Source: Lepidurus packardi
Taxonomy: Eukaryota; Arthropoda; Branchiopoda; Notostraca; Triopsidae
Assembly (NCBI GenBank): GCA_023053545.1
Contig: JAKZAN010000005.1
Location: 2,542,001 to 2,606,000, forward strand
Length of the DNA: 64,000 bases
Reading direction: 5' to 3'
The stretch's first letter is position 1. Each line of letters starts with the position of its first letter. The notes beneath the pieces were generated by a model. It was not told where the DNA came from. It saw nothing but the letters and a program-made list of their open reading frames with translations, and searched no databases. A program made the translations under genes and the position numbers. Shown piece after piece: positions 31,601 through 42,529 of the stretch.

Positions 31601-31833
31601 CTAGTTAATTGTTTTCCTGGTGGCTTTCATTTTATCAATCAGGGCAGTCAGAATTTGCCTTTGGTAGGGGTCGGTATTCGCCTTTGGAGGGTATGTACAA
31701 AATACATCCGTGAACCAGAGTCTAAGTCCTTTTTCGGACTCTAACTTTACTCCGTGAGTCCTGATAACCACAGCCTCTCCTTCCGCCACAAAGAACCTAC
31801 TATAATTTGTAAGACACTTTCTTACAACTGTAT
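31601..31833 (-). CDS. Short antisense frame of unknown origin in the L-bearing segment
   Basis: About 76 codons on the minus strand end at 31601 (..TRKTIN stop). The frame stays open upstream until the nested hAT at 31834. Features are NYSRFFVAEGEAVVIRTHG and, later, FTDVFCTYPP. The pattern faintly recalls the late part of a viral methyltransferase domain as found near the C-terminus of mononegavirus L. If so, an L fragment lies inverted here. The similarity is weak and the call is tentative. Confidence 0.3.
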
Positions 31834-34439
31834 CAGGGTTGTACCTAAGCCTAAAAAAAAGAACTTAAATGAAGTCCAAGCCCATTTCGTTCCGTTAAGG
31901 CAAATCAAGTTCCAAGTCCTAAGCCTCGCTCATCTGAAAATTCAAGCTCAAATCAAAATCCAAGCCCTGAACAAAAGAACTTAAATCATGCAGAAAGCCT
32001 TCTGGTTGGATTTTAAAGTTCTACGTTAAGCCCATTCCTTTATTTTAGCGCATAACGTACAAACGTCTCTGTACAATTACTGCATATACATTGTGTTGCA
32101 TCTTAGGAACATAAGTTTCTCAAACACGTCAGGGGTCATTTTAGATCGGTCGGGCCTTAAAATTTTCCCTCCGTAGCTGAAAATTCTCTCAACCGGAGCT
32201 GAGGTTGCTGGTGTATGTAAAAACTGCGCAGCTACTTTGGCTAGATGGGGGAATCTGATCGAATTCGTCTTCCAATACTCATACACATCAGTCATTTTTG
32301 GGACGCAGGTTTCAGCCATATAAGTATCTAATTCACATGAGACAGACTTCGGTTGCTCCTGTTCCTGGGGTGCCTCAAATAGCAGACTATCTAAGCTGCA
32401 ACGGGAATTTTCTAAACGGGCGCGCTTTGACGGGGGGGCGGAGGGACATTGTTGAACACATTGAATCGTCAGTTTCACAAACTTTGAGTTTGGCAGTTAT
32501 AGACCTACGCACATCGCACGCTTCTTCTAGGTTCAAGCACCAGCTTCCTAATTTGAATCTGGGATCCAGAGCTGTTGACATTTTAAACGAGTCAAGGTTT
32601 TCATAGCGGGACATTCGACAGTCAATGGAAGACTTCAGGGTATTTAAAATTACATTACAGTGGTATGGTTCAAACGCTGCTAAATAACGCCTTATGGCTC
32701 TTACAAACGGGATAGCACAGCTGATTGTTGGGTTTTTCTCGGTCTGAATAAGTTCTGTGACATCTTCAAAAATTTTAAACAACTCGATAAATTCACAAAG
32801 AAAACTACGATCATCGGAAGTTATTCTGCTATTTGGGATGCACCTATCCAGGTCCTTCGCACTGATCTTTACTACGGATCTGATGGCTTTCAACTGAGAA
32901 TTCCAGCGAGTCTGGTTAAAAGAAACCGGTATTATTTTTAACGCATGCAGAGCTTCGCTTGCAGACAATGATTGTTTGCTTCGCCTAATGACATTCGAGA
33001 CTTTCTGAAATACAGCTTGAAATTCATCACATCCCTTTAACCCATCTCGCACTACTAGTTGTAATGAGTGTGCAAAACATCTAACGTGAAAGACGTCTGA
33101 AGGAAGCTCTGTTTCTAAATCAGAAGCTAAGCTCTCTTGGTTAACTAACGTGGGTTCGCTGTCTTCTCCTTCACTATCAGAAAACTCTTCTGAGTCCACA
33201 CTAATTTCATTGATGTCTAAAAGTGGTAGCTCCACTGTAAAAGCCTTCACCATATTGGTTGCGTTATCGGTCACGATGTAACTAATATCTCCGAAAACTA
33301 AATCAAAAGAATTCAAAATGCTTTGTAGTTCGGAGACTATGTTAGTAGCTGTGTGCCGCTCGGCAAAATGTTTGCAAGTTAAAGTAAAACTATTCAAAGA
33401 CCAGTCTTTCAAGAAATGACCAGTGACCCCTAAGTAGCCCTGCATGGAACGACTTGTCCATAAGTCCAAAGTTAGACTGACGGGGGAGGACCGCGATTTC
33501 AAATTTTCTTTTATCTTCGTGGTAGCTAGGCTGACATAATGAGGTACAATGGTACCTGTCAATGATCTACGGGTTGGTAGCTCATATTTGGGGTCAAGAG
33601 AGAAAAACAATTTCCTAAAAACTTCATCGTCTACTATGCTAAGGGGAAGCATTTTGGAGGTGAGCAGGGTTACTACTTGCATCGTCAGAGATTTCGCGCG
33701 AGTGCTAGACGAAGGATAGCAAGAAGAGCTACTTCCGCTCTGCGATGGTATAAAATGAACGGAAATGTCTTGGGCCAGAATGCCGATTGAAGCTGCGGAT
33801 TGGTCTTTTTCTGTCAAAAACTTGCCATGTTGGACTGGGTGCTTACGCTGTAAAGGAAAATAGTTGCAGGATATTAGCGAAAAACACTTAAAATATTTTT
33901 CATGACATAAGCTTATATGCTTATAATAATTACCTTAAGATGTCGAATTAAATTTGAAGTTGCTCGGCTTGACGCGGAGTAAACTTTACAACAAGTTTTG
34001 CACGTAACTTTAAATGAGGTATCTGTTAACTGGTAACCCTTTACTAGGGAAAAGAATGAATAAATGTTGGACCCCTCCATACTTTTCAGCGATTAGGAGT
34101 CGACTGTTGGTTAGTCTTAAAAAAATTTCCGTTTCCCGTTTCATAGAAAGGCGATTGCTGAGAAATTGCGATTGTGATTGTGATTGGTGAAAGGCGTTTG
34201 CTGAGCTCACCTTTACCCCAATAGTTCAGAAAATGAACTTTCATATCCGCCTCGTATAAGTAAGATGCTTTCTACTTAAGCCCTTTCCAAATCACTGTCA
34301 TACGGTTGCCTTTAAGTTCAAGACCAAGGTCAACTCACTTCAAAATGAGCTTGTGAAAATTTCTCAAGCCTTAGCATGTTATAAAAACAGTCTTAAATCC
34401 GATTTAAATCCGGCTTAAGTTCAAATCCGTACAACCCTG
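31834..34439 (-). mobile_element. hAT element (2.6 kb) inside the L-bearing segment
   Basis: Terminal inverted repeats cagggttgtac (31834) and gtacaaccctg (ending 34439) are flanked by the perfect 8-base duplication aactgtat (31826-31833 and 34440-34447). The element contains a BED-type hAT transposase on the minus strand. The perfect duplication and terminal repeats suggest fairly recent insertion. Confidence 0.9.
32077..34080 (-). pseudogene. hAT transposase with BED zinc finger, one frameshift
   Basis: Exon 1 (34080-33934) encodes a BED finger: CKTCCKVYS, then SNLIRHLK, with RKH provided by exon 2. Exon 2 starts at 33847 after a gtaatt..ttacag intron and keeps phase 0. It encodes the RNase H-like core, including LDLWTSRSMQGYLGVTGHF, YIVTDNATNMV and CFAHSLQLVV. 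Near 32440 a run of seven G marks a frameshift; the rest continues in another frame to 32077. That part holds the hAT dimerisation region with SAPVERIFSYGGKILRPDR. Apart from this indel the gene is complete, about 640 residues. Confidence 0.85.
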
Positions 34440-34485
34440 AACTGTATACACTGCGACACCTGAACCATTACTCCGTGAATTACTT

Positions 34486-36303
34486 ATGCTTTTTGAAACA
34501 TCTCACAGCATTATGGAAGTCTTACTGGTGAAAAAGACACCTGGCTATGTGAACAGATTATTCGAGTCTGTGTCTCGAGCTGCAATCTCCTTACACAAAT
34601 GGAAAGTGGAAGTGATTCAAGGGCCCTTAAATCGAACTTACTCCAGAGAGATTTATGATCGAAGTGAATGCCCTGCCCAAATCGCTAATGACATAAGAGA
34701 ATGGTCGTGGGGTAAGATCATTGTGAACCTTACAGTTCCCCCTATGATCCACTTATTGACGTACCAAGCTGATGGTGGATTTTCAGATGACGAAAGGATT
34801 AGGAGTAATCACTTTGCGTACAAGCTCATCCCCCCTGACAAACTTACTTTCTTACCAGGCTGTGCCTCCATTCATTATGCATCAGGTAGGTCTGATTCCT
34901 TCGTTGGATATACTACACCGACGGGTAACACAGTTCCCACTGTTAACATTGTAGCTAAAGACCTATTACTTAACAAGGTTAAAAACCTAATAGACTTAAT
35001 TGACTGGACAATGACTTCCAAGACCATCAACGGAGTAGTTGTACCAAGTAACTTACACGAACTGATTGGATTTCTGGTCAAGTGTTACACAGGGGTTACA
35101 GTGGAAGAATTATCCCCTTTTACTAGTGCGAAACGCAGTGGTACTGTGAGCCACCATGTGAGAGCTCGAGATTTCCGAGAATCTATTATGCCGAATAGTA
35201 TAGGGAACCGAGAACAGTTAGTTTTCGGATTAAGTGATGCTCATTTAGAAGCTCGATTGGAATGCAAAAAACGTGCTCTCAACTTTTTGCATATCTTGTG
35301 TCACTCGATACTGACCTGTACTATTGAGCTTGACTTTAGTAAAAGCATCACAATGCCTGACTCAGTATGGGGTGTAACAGCCAACTGCCATTACTGTTGG
35401 GCAGCTATTGAAGATGCCTGTATCGTTCTGGACCTCTCATACCTAGATAGGTCACTGGTCTTTACTGATGTTCCATTATTGGCTACTACATCTCACGAGA
35501 TACTTAAAGAAAGTTTAGGTTATTTTGATGTTGATTCATTGAAACCGCGTGCATATGCGGATAATGAAATGGATGTCAGGGTTGCGTGCCTCACTTTGAT
35601 TACAGAGCTAATCGATAGGACATGGGAGACAAAAGAGAAAATGATGGACATGCAAAAGATTCAGCATGCTGGGAGAGTTGAAATGGAAATTCTGAGTTTT
35701 GCTACAAGTATCTCAGCAAACCCGTTAACGAGACAAAACGAGATAAAGCATATGCCGACCCAATTTCTCTATGAGGGTTTATGTCACCGAATTAACCACT
35801 ATTTATGTTCTGTCAATCCGTACAAAACTATGACAATTGATGAGTTGGCAACTGCTTTATGGGAGATGGCACCTGCTAGTTTACCTTGGGTAGATTGTGT
35901 GTACCTTATATATATTGCAGGAAGACTTGATGATGTCCTTAATGAATGTGAAAAACAGTCTGGGATCCCCCCTCCTTTCTGCTTTAATGCTGTTGGTTTG
36001 GCATCGGCTTATGTGGGTGTTGCAAGTTGTATTACCATGTACAATAGAGCTCCTGTTCCACTAGTCTGTGATTACACGTATATCGCTGCCGAACAATTGT
36101 ATTCACGTGTCTTGGCTCAGATGAGTTCCTTAAGGCTTCATGCTTTAGCTAAGTCGTATGACTTTTACCAACGTAGTCTGCCTTCTGTGAAATCCGATTC
36201 AGATGATGAGATTTACGAACTTCAGGTTCGGTATTGTGCTGCTTGCATTATAGTGATCATGGCTGATAATCCAACTTTAGATGAGATAAAAGCACATTCT
36301 TAC
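34486..36303 (+). pseudogene. Mononegavirus (chuvirus-like?) L polymerase fragment, endogenous
   Basis: An open frame of about 606 codons without stops, running to the edge of its segment and on into env sequence. It resembles the capping-enzyme (PRNTase) part and following connector of L proteins of non-segmented negative-strand RNA viruses. A SFVGYTTPTGNT stretch near residue 138 matches the place and pattern of the conserved G-x-x-T region of L block V. The region near 218-240 (GTVSHHVRARDF) matches the position of the HR motif, but the expected Arg is not present. The RNA polymerase core and the ends of L are absent. Upstream the frame stays open across the hAT into 31806-31833. The assignment is from pattern recognition, not a search. 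Confidence 0.55.
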
Positions 36304-37040
36304 AGATTTTTGTCGACGACGCTAGCCATCGACATCACTATCTGCAACTGTAGCAACCCGAAAACCTTAAATTTCATCAATCTTAACAACATGCCACAGT
36401 GTAACCCTAGAGAACGCGACCTACCATCTACTACAATGAACTACACCCTAACTAAAGATTTAGAAGCTTCAACAACCTTTAAAGGATACACCTGCGGCCA
36501 ATGGCAAAGACAACTAAAAATCGACTCATTCTTCTTCGGAGGTCACGACACCATAACGGATAAGCAACCAATGGACACCTCCACAGACGCGTGTTACCAT
36601 CTGGTGCAAACGCTCACTTGCCATGGTAACAAGATGTACCGCGAAGGAAACAAACGGGTTTTTGACGAACAGCCAAAAGGAGACCCAGTCTGGATGACTA
36701 CGCAAACTTACACCACCGCAAGTTGCCTCATGGAAGAAATCACGCTTCACAAGCAATGCCCAACCTGCTCAGTTGACACCCCTTTTGGTACCACAAATGC
36801 CTCATACGATGCCGGATCCGTAACATCAAACCACATCACAGTAGTATGGAAGCCTAAGGACATCGAAACAAAAACGAATACCTGTACCAACGTCACAATT
36901 GCCCTCGGCATCGCCTTTTACTACTCTGCAACTACAAGCAAATACGGCAGGGTACAGGATAATAACAATCAACTTGAATTTTTTGTAGAAAAGACCCCTG
37001 TCTTAAACTGCGGAAAGTCCGGCGTACTACAAGTCGTTGG
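36304..37040 (+). pseudogene. Chuvirus-like env, copy B, ectodomain segment
   Basis: The env frame resumes right after the L-bearing segment and happens to be in frame with the L fragment. It encodes the Cys-rich ectodomain (CNCSNPKTL, GYTCGQWQ, CPTCSVDTPFG, CTNVTIALG) with several N-x-S/T sites. It is cut at 37040 by a hAT element whose target duplication is gtcgttgg. Sequence to 36800 is about 97% like copy A. Confidence 0.65.
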
Positions 37041-40000
37041 CAGGGCCGGATCATAATGGAGGCTAAGTAGGCTGCAGCCTAGGGGCCCGTGGTGTGGGGG
37101 GGCCCGTCAAAAAAGTACTCTTTCTCAGCAACACACATTCATTAACACTACAACACATCAATTCTCTCTCCAGCCTATCACGTCTGGCGCGCTTCTCAGG
37201 CCTTCACATACAGACACACCCACAAACAGACATTGTCAAACTTAGCGTCACACCCACAGGAGCCAGGAGGGCATGGATATGCTTGCAATTTGACATAGGC
37301 AATGGACCAATGAAAATTCACTGTCAGTGTGGGCTATTCACTGTGTATTGTGTACGCTAGATACGGCGTAAACTTGAATAGAACACCACAGCCCAGAGGC
37401 ACTGCTCACGAGTCACCACTGCATTCGGCTTTTCTGCATACTGTTGTATACCTGCAGGTATGTATTGTATATTTGTATGCCATCTGTACTTGACATGCTT
37501 CGAAAGCAATTGTCTTGCATGAAACATATTTCGTGTACACCTGCAGGCTGCAGAATCATGTCTGGTTCATATCATCACAAATCGGGTGCAGAGAAAAGGC
37601 GCGTACAACAAGAGGAAAAGGAGCGTCTCGACAAGGTGTTGGCCAAAATCCCAAAGATAACAACCTTCCTGCCACGAAATGAACCTGCTAAAAGTGTTAA
37701 TGTTACTGAACCTTCTGAACCAGCAGATGAAGAAGCAGTTGAAGGAAGCGAAGACAATATCAAAGCAGAAACTCCAGTCTCAAGTGCTATACCAGAAACT
37801 GGTGAGTGTTGTGATTCTCATTCACGTCAATCACATAGTGAAATGGGAGGCATAAAGATGACTGTAACCGATTTGGCACAATGGCCTGAGACTGTTTCCA
37901 CGGAAATGCGATTGTATTGGGTGGAACGAGGTGGCGAAGAATGTCAGCATTCCGATGATGGATTTGAAGTCTCTAAAAGCGTGGATGGGGATCGGCAGGC
38001 TCGATATTGTTCCAAAAGTTTGTTCACGTTTACGCATCCGCTCACTCATATGCAGATAAATAGATCTTGGCTTTGCTATTCCCCCACGACTGGAAAGGTA
38101 TTGTTTCCCATGCAAATTATTCTCGGAACAAAATTCCTTCGCGAAGGGTGGATATAATGATTGGAAAAATGCCTCTGCACGCTTGACAAGCCACGAAAGA
38201 AGTACTACGCATATTGGAGCAATTGGAAAGATTAATTACCTCAGACAAACGGAGGCTCGTGTCTATACAGGCTTGGAGCAACAATATGAAACAGAGTGTG
38301 CATACTGGCGAGCAATCATTGAACGCATCGTAGAGGTGATAACATTTCTTTGTGAAAGGGGCTTGGCCTTTAGAGGTGAAGATGAACTTCTAGGTTCTGA
38401 AACAAACGGAAACTTCATTGGGATACTGGAGTTGATTTCCAAATTCGATCCATTTTTAGCTGGTCATATTGAGAAGAGTAAAACGTTGCAAGGCAAAGGT
38501 GAAGGTCGAGGATACGTGTCATATTTGTCCTCCACTGTTTGTAATGAATTCATTGACATAATGGGAAAGCAAGTGTTGGACAAAATTGTAGCTGAAATTA
38601 AAAGTGCAAAGTATTACTCCATTTCTCTCGATTCAACTCCTGATGCAAGCAACGTCGATCGCTGCAGTTACTTTTCGTTATATTCCTCCGAATGCAACCA
38701 TTCCTGTTGAACGCTTTGCGAAATTCATAGGCATGGAAAATCATACTACCAAAGAATTAACTAACAACCTGCTTAATTTTTTGTGTGAGATGGACATTGA
38801 GATTGCCAACTGTCGAGGACAATGCTATGACAATGCCTCTAATATGGCAGGTAAATATCACGGCGTACAAGCATTGATACGTGAAAAGAATCCACAGGCT
38901 CATCACATACCATGTTTTGGCCATTCCCTGAATCTCGTTGGAACCGAAGCAGTCAGAAATATTCCCGCAGCGACAGCATTTTTCGATTTTCTGCAGAACC
39001 TCTATAACTTCTTCAGCGCATCCACTAGAAGGTGGTCTGTCATGAGAGAATTTCTTGAGAACAATCCAGTCGTCAAAAGTCTCAGCAAAACACGTTGGTC
39101 TGCTCAGGCAGAAGCAACAAAAGCAATCACGCGTAGCTACAGTGAAGTAAGACAAACGTTGGACGCCATTCAGAAGTCTGATCAAGAAAAACCCGAAACG
39201 AAGCGTGAAGCCGCCGGACTGTTGACGAAAATGAAGCAGCTTGAATATGGGATTTTGACAGACCTGTGGGGGACCGCTTTGGAGCGTATCAATGAGACAA
39301 GCATATCTCTGCAAAGCGAAAGTATGCATTTGAATAAAGCTGTACAGTTGTTGGCATCTTTGAAGTCATACATCGAAACGCTCAGAAACCAATTCGAAGA
39401 CATGGAGAAGAATGGGAAACAGAAGTCTGGCAATCTACACTACACGGAAGAGACGTCAAGGAAGCGATCGCGCAGTGCAAGGATGAAGGCATATGAGGGT
39501 CCAGCTGAAGAGACAAGTCTTTCAGCACGGGACAATTTCAGGACGAAAGTTTTTCTTCCCATTGTGGATCAGCTAGCCGCAGCTTTGGAACGGCGCCTGG
39601 GAGCATACACAACAGTTTGCAGTCTCTTCGGCTTTCTCCATTGTCTCCACACGCTCTCTCCGAAAGACATACGCGAATCGGCGACAACACTTGTCCGAGC
39701 TTATCCAGGTAGGATTAATTCTATAGTATAGTTCTGTCATTATTGTACTATTGTACATTATTCCAGTTTTTTAGAACTTAATATGTTTGTATTTTACAGG
39801 AGATTTGGAAGAATCCCTTCCTGAGGAATTCGTTCATTTTACCGAATTTGTGAAGACATCCCCAACGACTGACAACGGACAATCTCAAGAAAGCTACGAA
39901 ATAATACTCTATCAGATTTCATCGCAGCCTGGCGTCCGCGAGACATTTCCAAACGTCAACACTGTATTGCGAATTTACCTTTCAATGTTCGTCACTAATT

Positions 40001-40341
40001 GCCAAGGCGAACGCTCCTTCTCTACACTGAACCGTGTAAAAAGTGTTATTCGCACCACTATGACTGATTGTAGGCTTAATTCTCTCAGTTTATTGTGCAT
40101 TGAGAGTGAGGTCATGCGCTCTCTGGACTTTAAAGAGATTATTGCTGACTTTGCAAGAAAAAAAGCACGAAAAGTATCCGTTTAACTCGCACACTAACTC
40201 TTGTCGGATATCAATACATTCTGCATTTCCGCTCTATTTCTCAAATACTCTGCATTTTTAATTTAAGGAAGTCAAAAAAGTGGGGGGGGGGGCCCGCGGA
40301 TACGTCAGCCTAGGGGCCCGTAAAGGCTTAATCCGGCCCTG
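37041..40341 (+). mobile_element. hAT element (3.3 kb, ZMYM1-type) inside env copy B
   Basis: Perfect terminal repeats cagggccggat (37041) and atccggccctg (ending 40341) are flanked by a perfect 8-base duplication, gtcgttgg (37033-37040 and 40342-40349). Subterminal aggggcccg words occur near both ends. It holds a nearly full-length transposase on the plus strand. Confidence 0.9.
37558..40185 (+). pseudogene. hAT transposase with TTF-type finger and DUF4371, frameshifted
   Basis: Starts MSGSYHHKSGAEKRRVQQ with a coiled, charged N-terminus. A TTF-type region (RSWLCYSPTTGKVLFP) follows and loses frame near 38090. The DUF4371 core continues from 38183 (ISLDSTPDASNVD) and loses frame near 38660. 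It continues to 39731 with CYDNASNMAGKYHGV, CFGHSLNLVG and TRRWSVM. A gtagga..tttacag intron (about 39708-39798) precedes the last exon, which encodes the dimerisation domain (GERSFSTLNRVKSVIRTTM). ZMYM1-like hAT transposases share this order. Two frameshifts mean this copy makes no complete enzyme. Confidence 0.8.
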
Positions 40342-40349
40342 GTCGTTGG

Positions 40350-41184
40350 AATGCCGAAGCATTATATCCAGCTCTACCCCATCAGTACTATCCCCAGCCC
40401 AAAACCACAGACGGAACGGAATATTTCAGCCACCGAAGGACTAACAGGCCATCTCCAGTACATTCAAGATTCAGCAGTTTTCCTCGAAAATCAATTGGCA
40501 AGGGAAATAGAAATTAATAACTGCATTTCCACACAAATTAGAGCAGCCCTGGTACCCTTAATCGCGCAGTTTAGTGGAATCCTCGCAGCACAGCTGCTCA
40601 GCTTTAATGATTGCGAAAGAATTCTGCCGTTCGGATTGACCGCGCTGCTCCAGAAATGCACTAAGGAAATACGCAACTTCACAACGGAAATCACCTCTTG
40701 TGGACCACAACCACGAACCGGAAACTATACAATTGGAAAAGATGGATTTACACTTTACCCCTTCAAAAACTGTTTTTGGCAGAACGGTCTAGTAAACTTC
40801 AATGGCGCGGCGTACCGATACAACGGAACCGAATGGACTCCAGCCAATGCAACTAAGCTACCAGCATCCTATCAACTTATCCGCAGTTTCAATTTATCAC
40901 TAGATGCCACACTTTTCAACCTCCTAGCAAACATCAACCCGGCTTACCACAAAGAACAACAGGAGAACATCAACATCCTTATGGACCTAATGCAGACGGT
41001 TGATGGATCAGCAACCCACACGATAAGCGACTTAGTGTTTGATTTAAAGGCGAAAAACAATTTTCAAGGGATGTTCCAATGGACGAACTACCTCAAAAAC
41101 GGGTTAATTATAGGTAGCAGCCATTGCTGGCCTCGTCGTGTTATCAATCCTTGTGAAACGTACACCTTGCCTATCGTCTTGTGA
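40350..41184 (+). pseudogene. Chuvirus-like env, copy B, C-terminal segment
   Basis: The env frame continues after the second hAT. It encodes a membrane-proximal ectodomain with heptad-like stretches and Cys residues. Close to the end (about 41115) the reading frame leaves a hydrophobic, membrane-anchor-like stretch that is encoded in a neighbouring frame. A one-base indel therefore probably removes the anchor. A 25-base direct duplication (cttgtgaaacgtacaccttg.. at 41150 and 41178) follows. No 3' LTR or polypurine tract was found downstream. Confidence 0.6.
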
Positions 41185-41202
41185 AACGTACACCTTGCCT
41201 AT

Positions 41203-42529
41203 GTAAAATGCATTCGTGTATATTGGAATGTCTTCCCCCCTTCCCTTTTGTCCTAACCTTCTCCCTGTATCTCCACTTTCTGTATTATCTTTCCCACTTC
41301 AAACGGGCTGACCTTGCCGAAGTATTCCCCTTCTACTCCCACATTTTCGTAATAACAGGCCTTATCTCTTGACCCTGTTGTAGGTTGCCTTCCGCCTCGC
41401 CTTCCGTTGCGTGGCTCGATGTAGAAAAAAGTTCCGCCCTTGTTGATGTTCTCTTTTTCCCTAATACTGCACTCTCTGACTCAGCTTGAGGCCTTTCTCC
41501 TCCACTCGCTTTATCTTCCCCTTCCTTCTGCTTCTTTTTGGGGGGTCTTCCTCTGCCTCTCTTTCCTTTAATCTCTTTTCCTTCTCTTTTCCTTTCTCTT
41601 TTCCTTCCATGAATCCTTTCTCGTCGTCTAACCTCTCCCCTCGTTTACCTTCCAACTTATTTTTCGTAAAATCCACAAAAGCGTCATCCCTCACTTCCAT
41701 GTCAACTTCCACGTCACCCCCGACTGCCCCCTCCATACCCCTTCTTTATTTTACAGCAAAAACCAACATAGTACTTCGAATTCACGAGAACAACAAATAA
41801 ATTAGACAAAACACCACAAAGAAAAAACGAATTGAACCCCCACAGTCTCCCCTGGCCGAAGCCACGGGCCTTAAATTACTTCTGTCCACACTAGTTTTAT
41901 GAAAACTGAATCTACGGCCAATTGTCTTATTTAAGTAAACTAAAGCACACGAAAAAAACACTGTCACAACTTAAAGGTTGTTGAAAAACGCGACTGAAGA
42001 ACTTTGCACTCTCCACTCGACGTCTGCACCTGTTGGATGCTAGCCCGTGACTGGTCGATTTCGATATACTTGCCAAATCGGGAACTATTATCATTTTTTG
42101 TCGTCTTGGCATTCCCAATCGCCTGCCAAAGATAACCCATTTACAAGCTTACTGGGCTCCCCAATTCATTTTCCCCTCCTTTTTGCCCCTTTTTCAAAGG
42201 AAAAATGAAATAGATTTACCTCCATAATGGGATTCGAAGCCAAAAATGACTTCTCCTCTTACATGTCCGTGGGCGAACCTCTGGCAGTGGCAAAATAGCG
42301 AATGATGAGGAAACTCCGGGGGATTTGCAGAGGGGGCGTGTTTTTGCAACTGGCGCCAAGTCAAAAAAGGGAAAGACAATTTAATTACGAGTTCCTGAAT
42401 TTCTGAAGAATTTTTTTTTCCGTTAAAATTAAGTTACCTAATCCTAGTTTAAAAGGTTTTTAGGTTTAAATATTCCTAGTTTAATCCTAGTTTAAAAGGT
42501 TTAAAAGGAATCAGTTAAAATTTTTAAGC
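41203..42529. other. Unassigned sequence; no gene supported
   Basis: Contains pyrimidine-rich and purine-rich blocks (about 41460-41740) whose antisense frame is a Lys/Glu-rich low-complexity string. A run of short repeats (atcctagtttaaaaggttt) lies at about 42441-42510. Nothing here could be assigned to a family. Confidence 0.45.

Larger units (their letters stand above)
31413..36303. mobile_element. TIR-bounded segment carrying mononegavirus L-like sequence
   Basis: The ends are perfect 18-base inverted repeats: gtaagaatgtgcttttat at 31413-31430 and its complement at 36286-36303. The segment is flanked by a 6-base duplication, agattt (31407-31412 and 36304-36309). Copy A shows the empty site at 22345-22350. 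Without the nested hAT it is about 2.28 kb. No transposase of its own is seen; the cargo is L-like sequence on the plus strand and a short frame on the minus strand. The mechanism that placed it is unknown, and no superfamily with these exact ends comes to mind. Confidence 0.75.

Noticed and set aside
31413-36303. The L-bearing segment as an integrated copy-back defective viral genome
   Set aside because: Copy-back genomes have long complementary arms made of the genome end. Here only 18 bases pair, and the right end is still inside the L-like frame, not at a viral terminus. The 6-base target duplication fits transposon-like insertion better.
41461-41800. Lys/Glu-rich and Ser/Phe-rich frames on opposite strands
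   Set aside because: They are translations of one purine/pyrimidine-biased block and have low complexity.
42361-42400. Retroelement primer site (tggcgcc near 42352)
   Set aside because: Short match, no LTR end or gag next to it.
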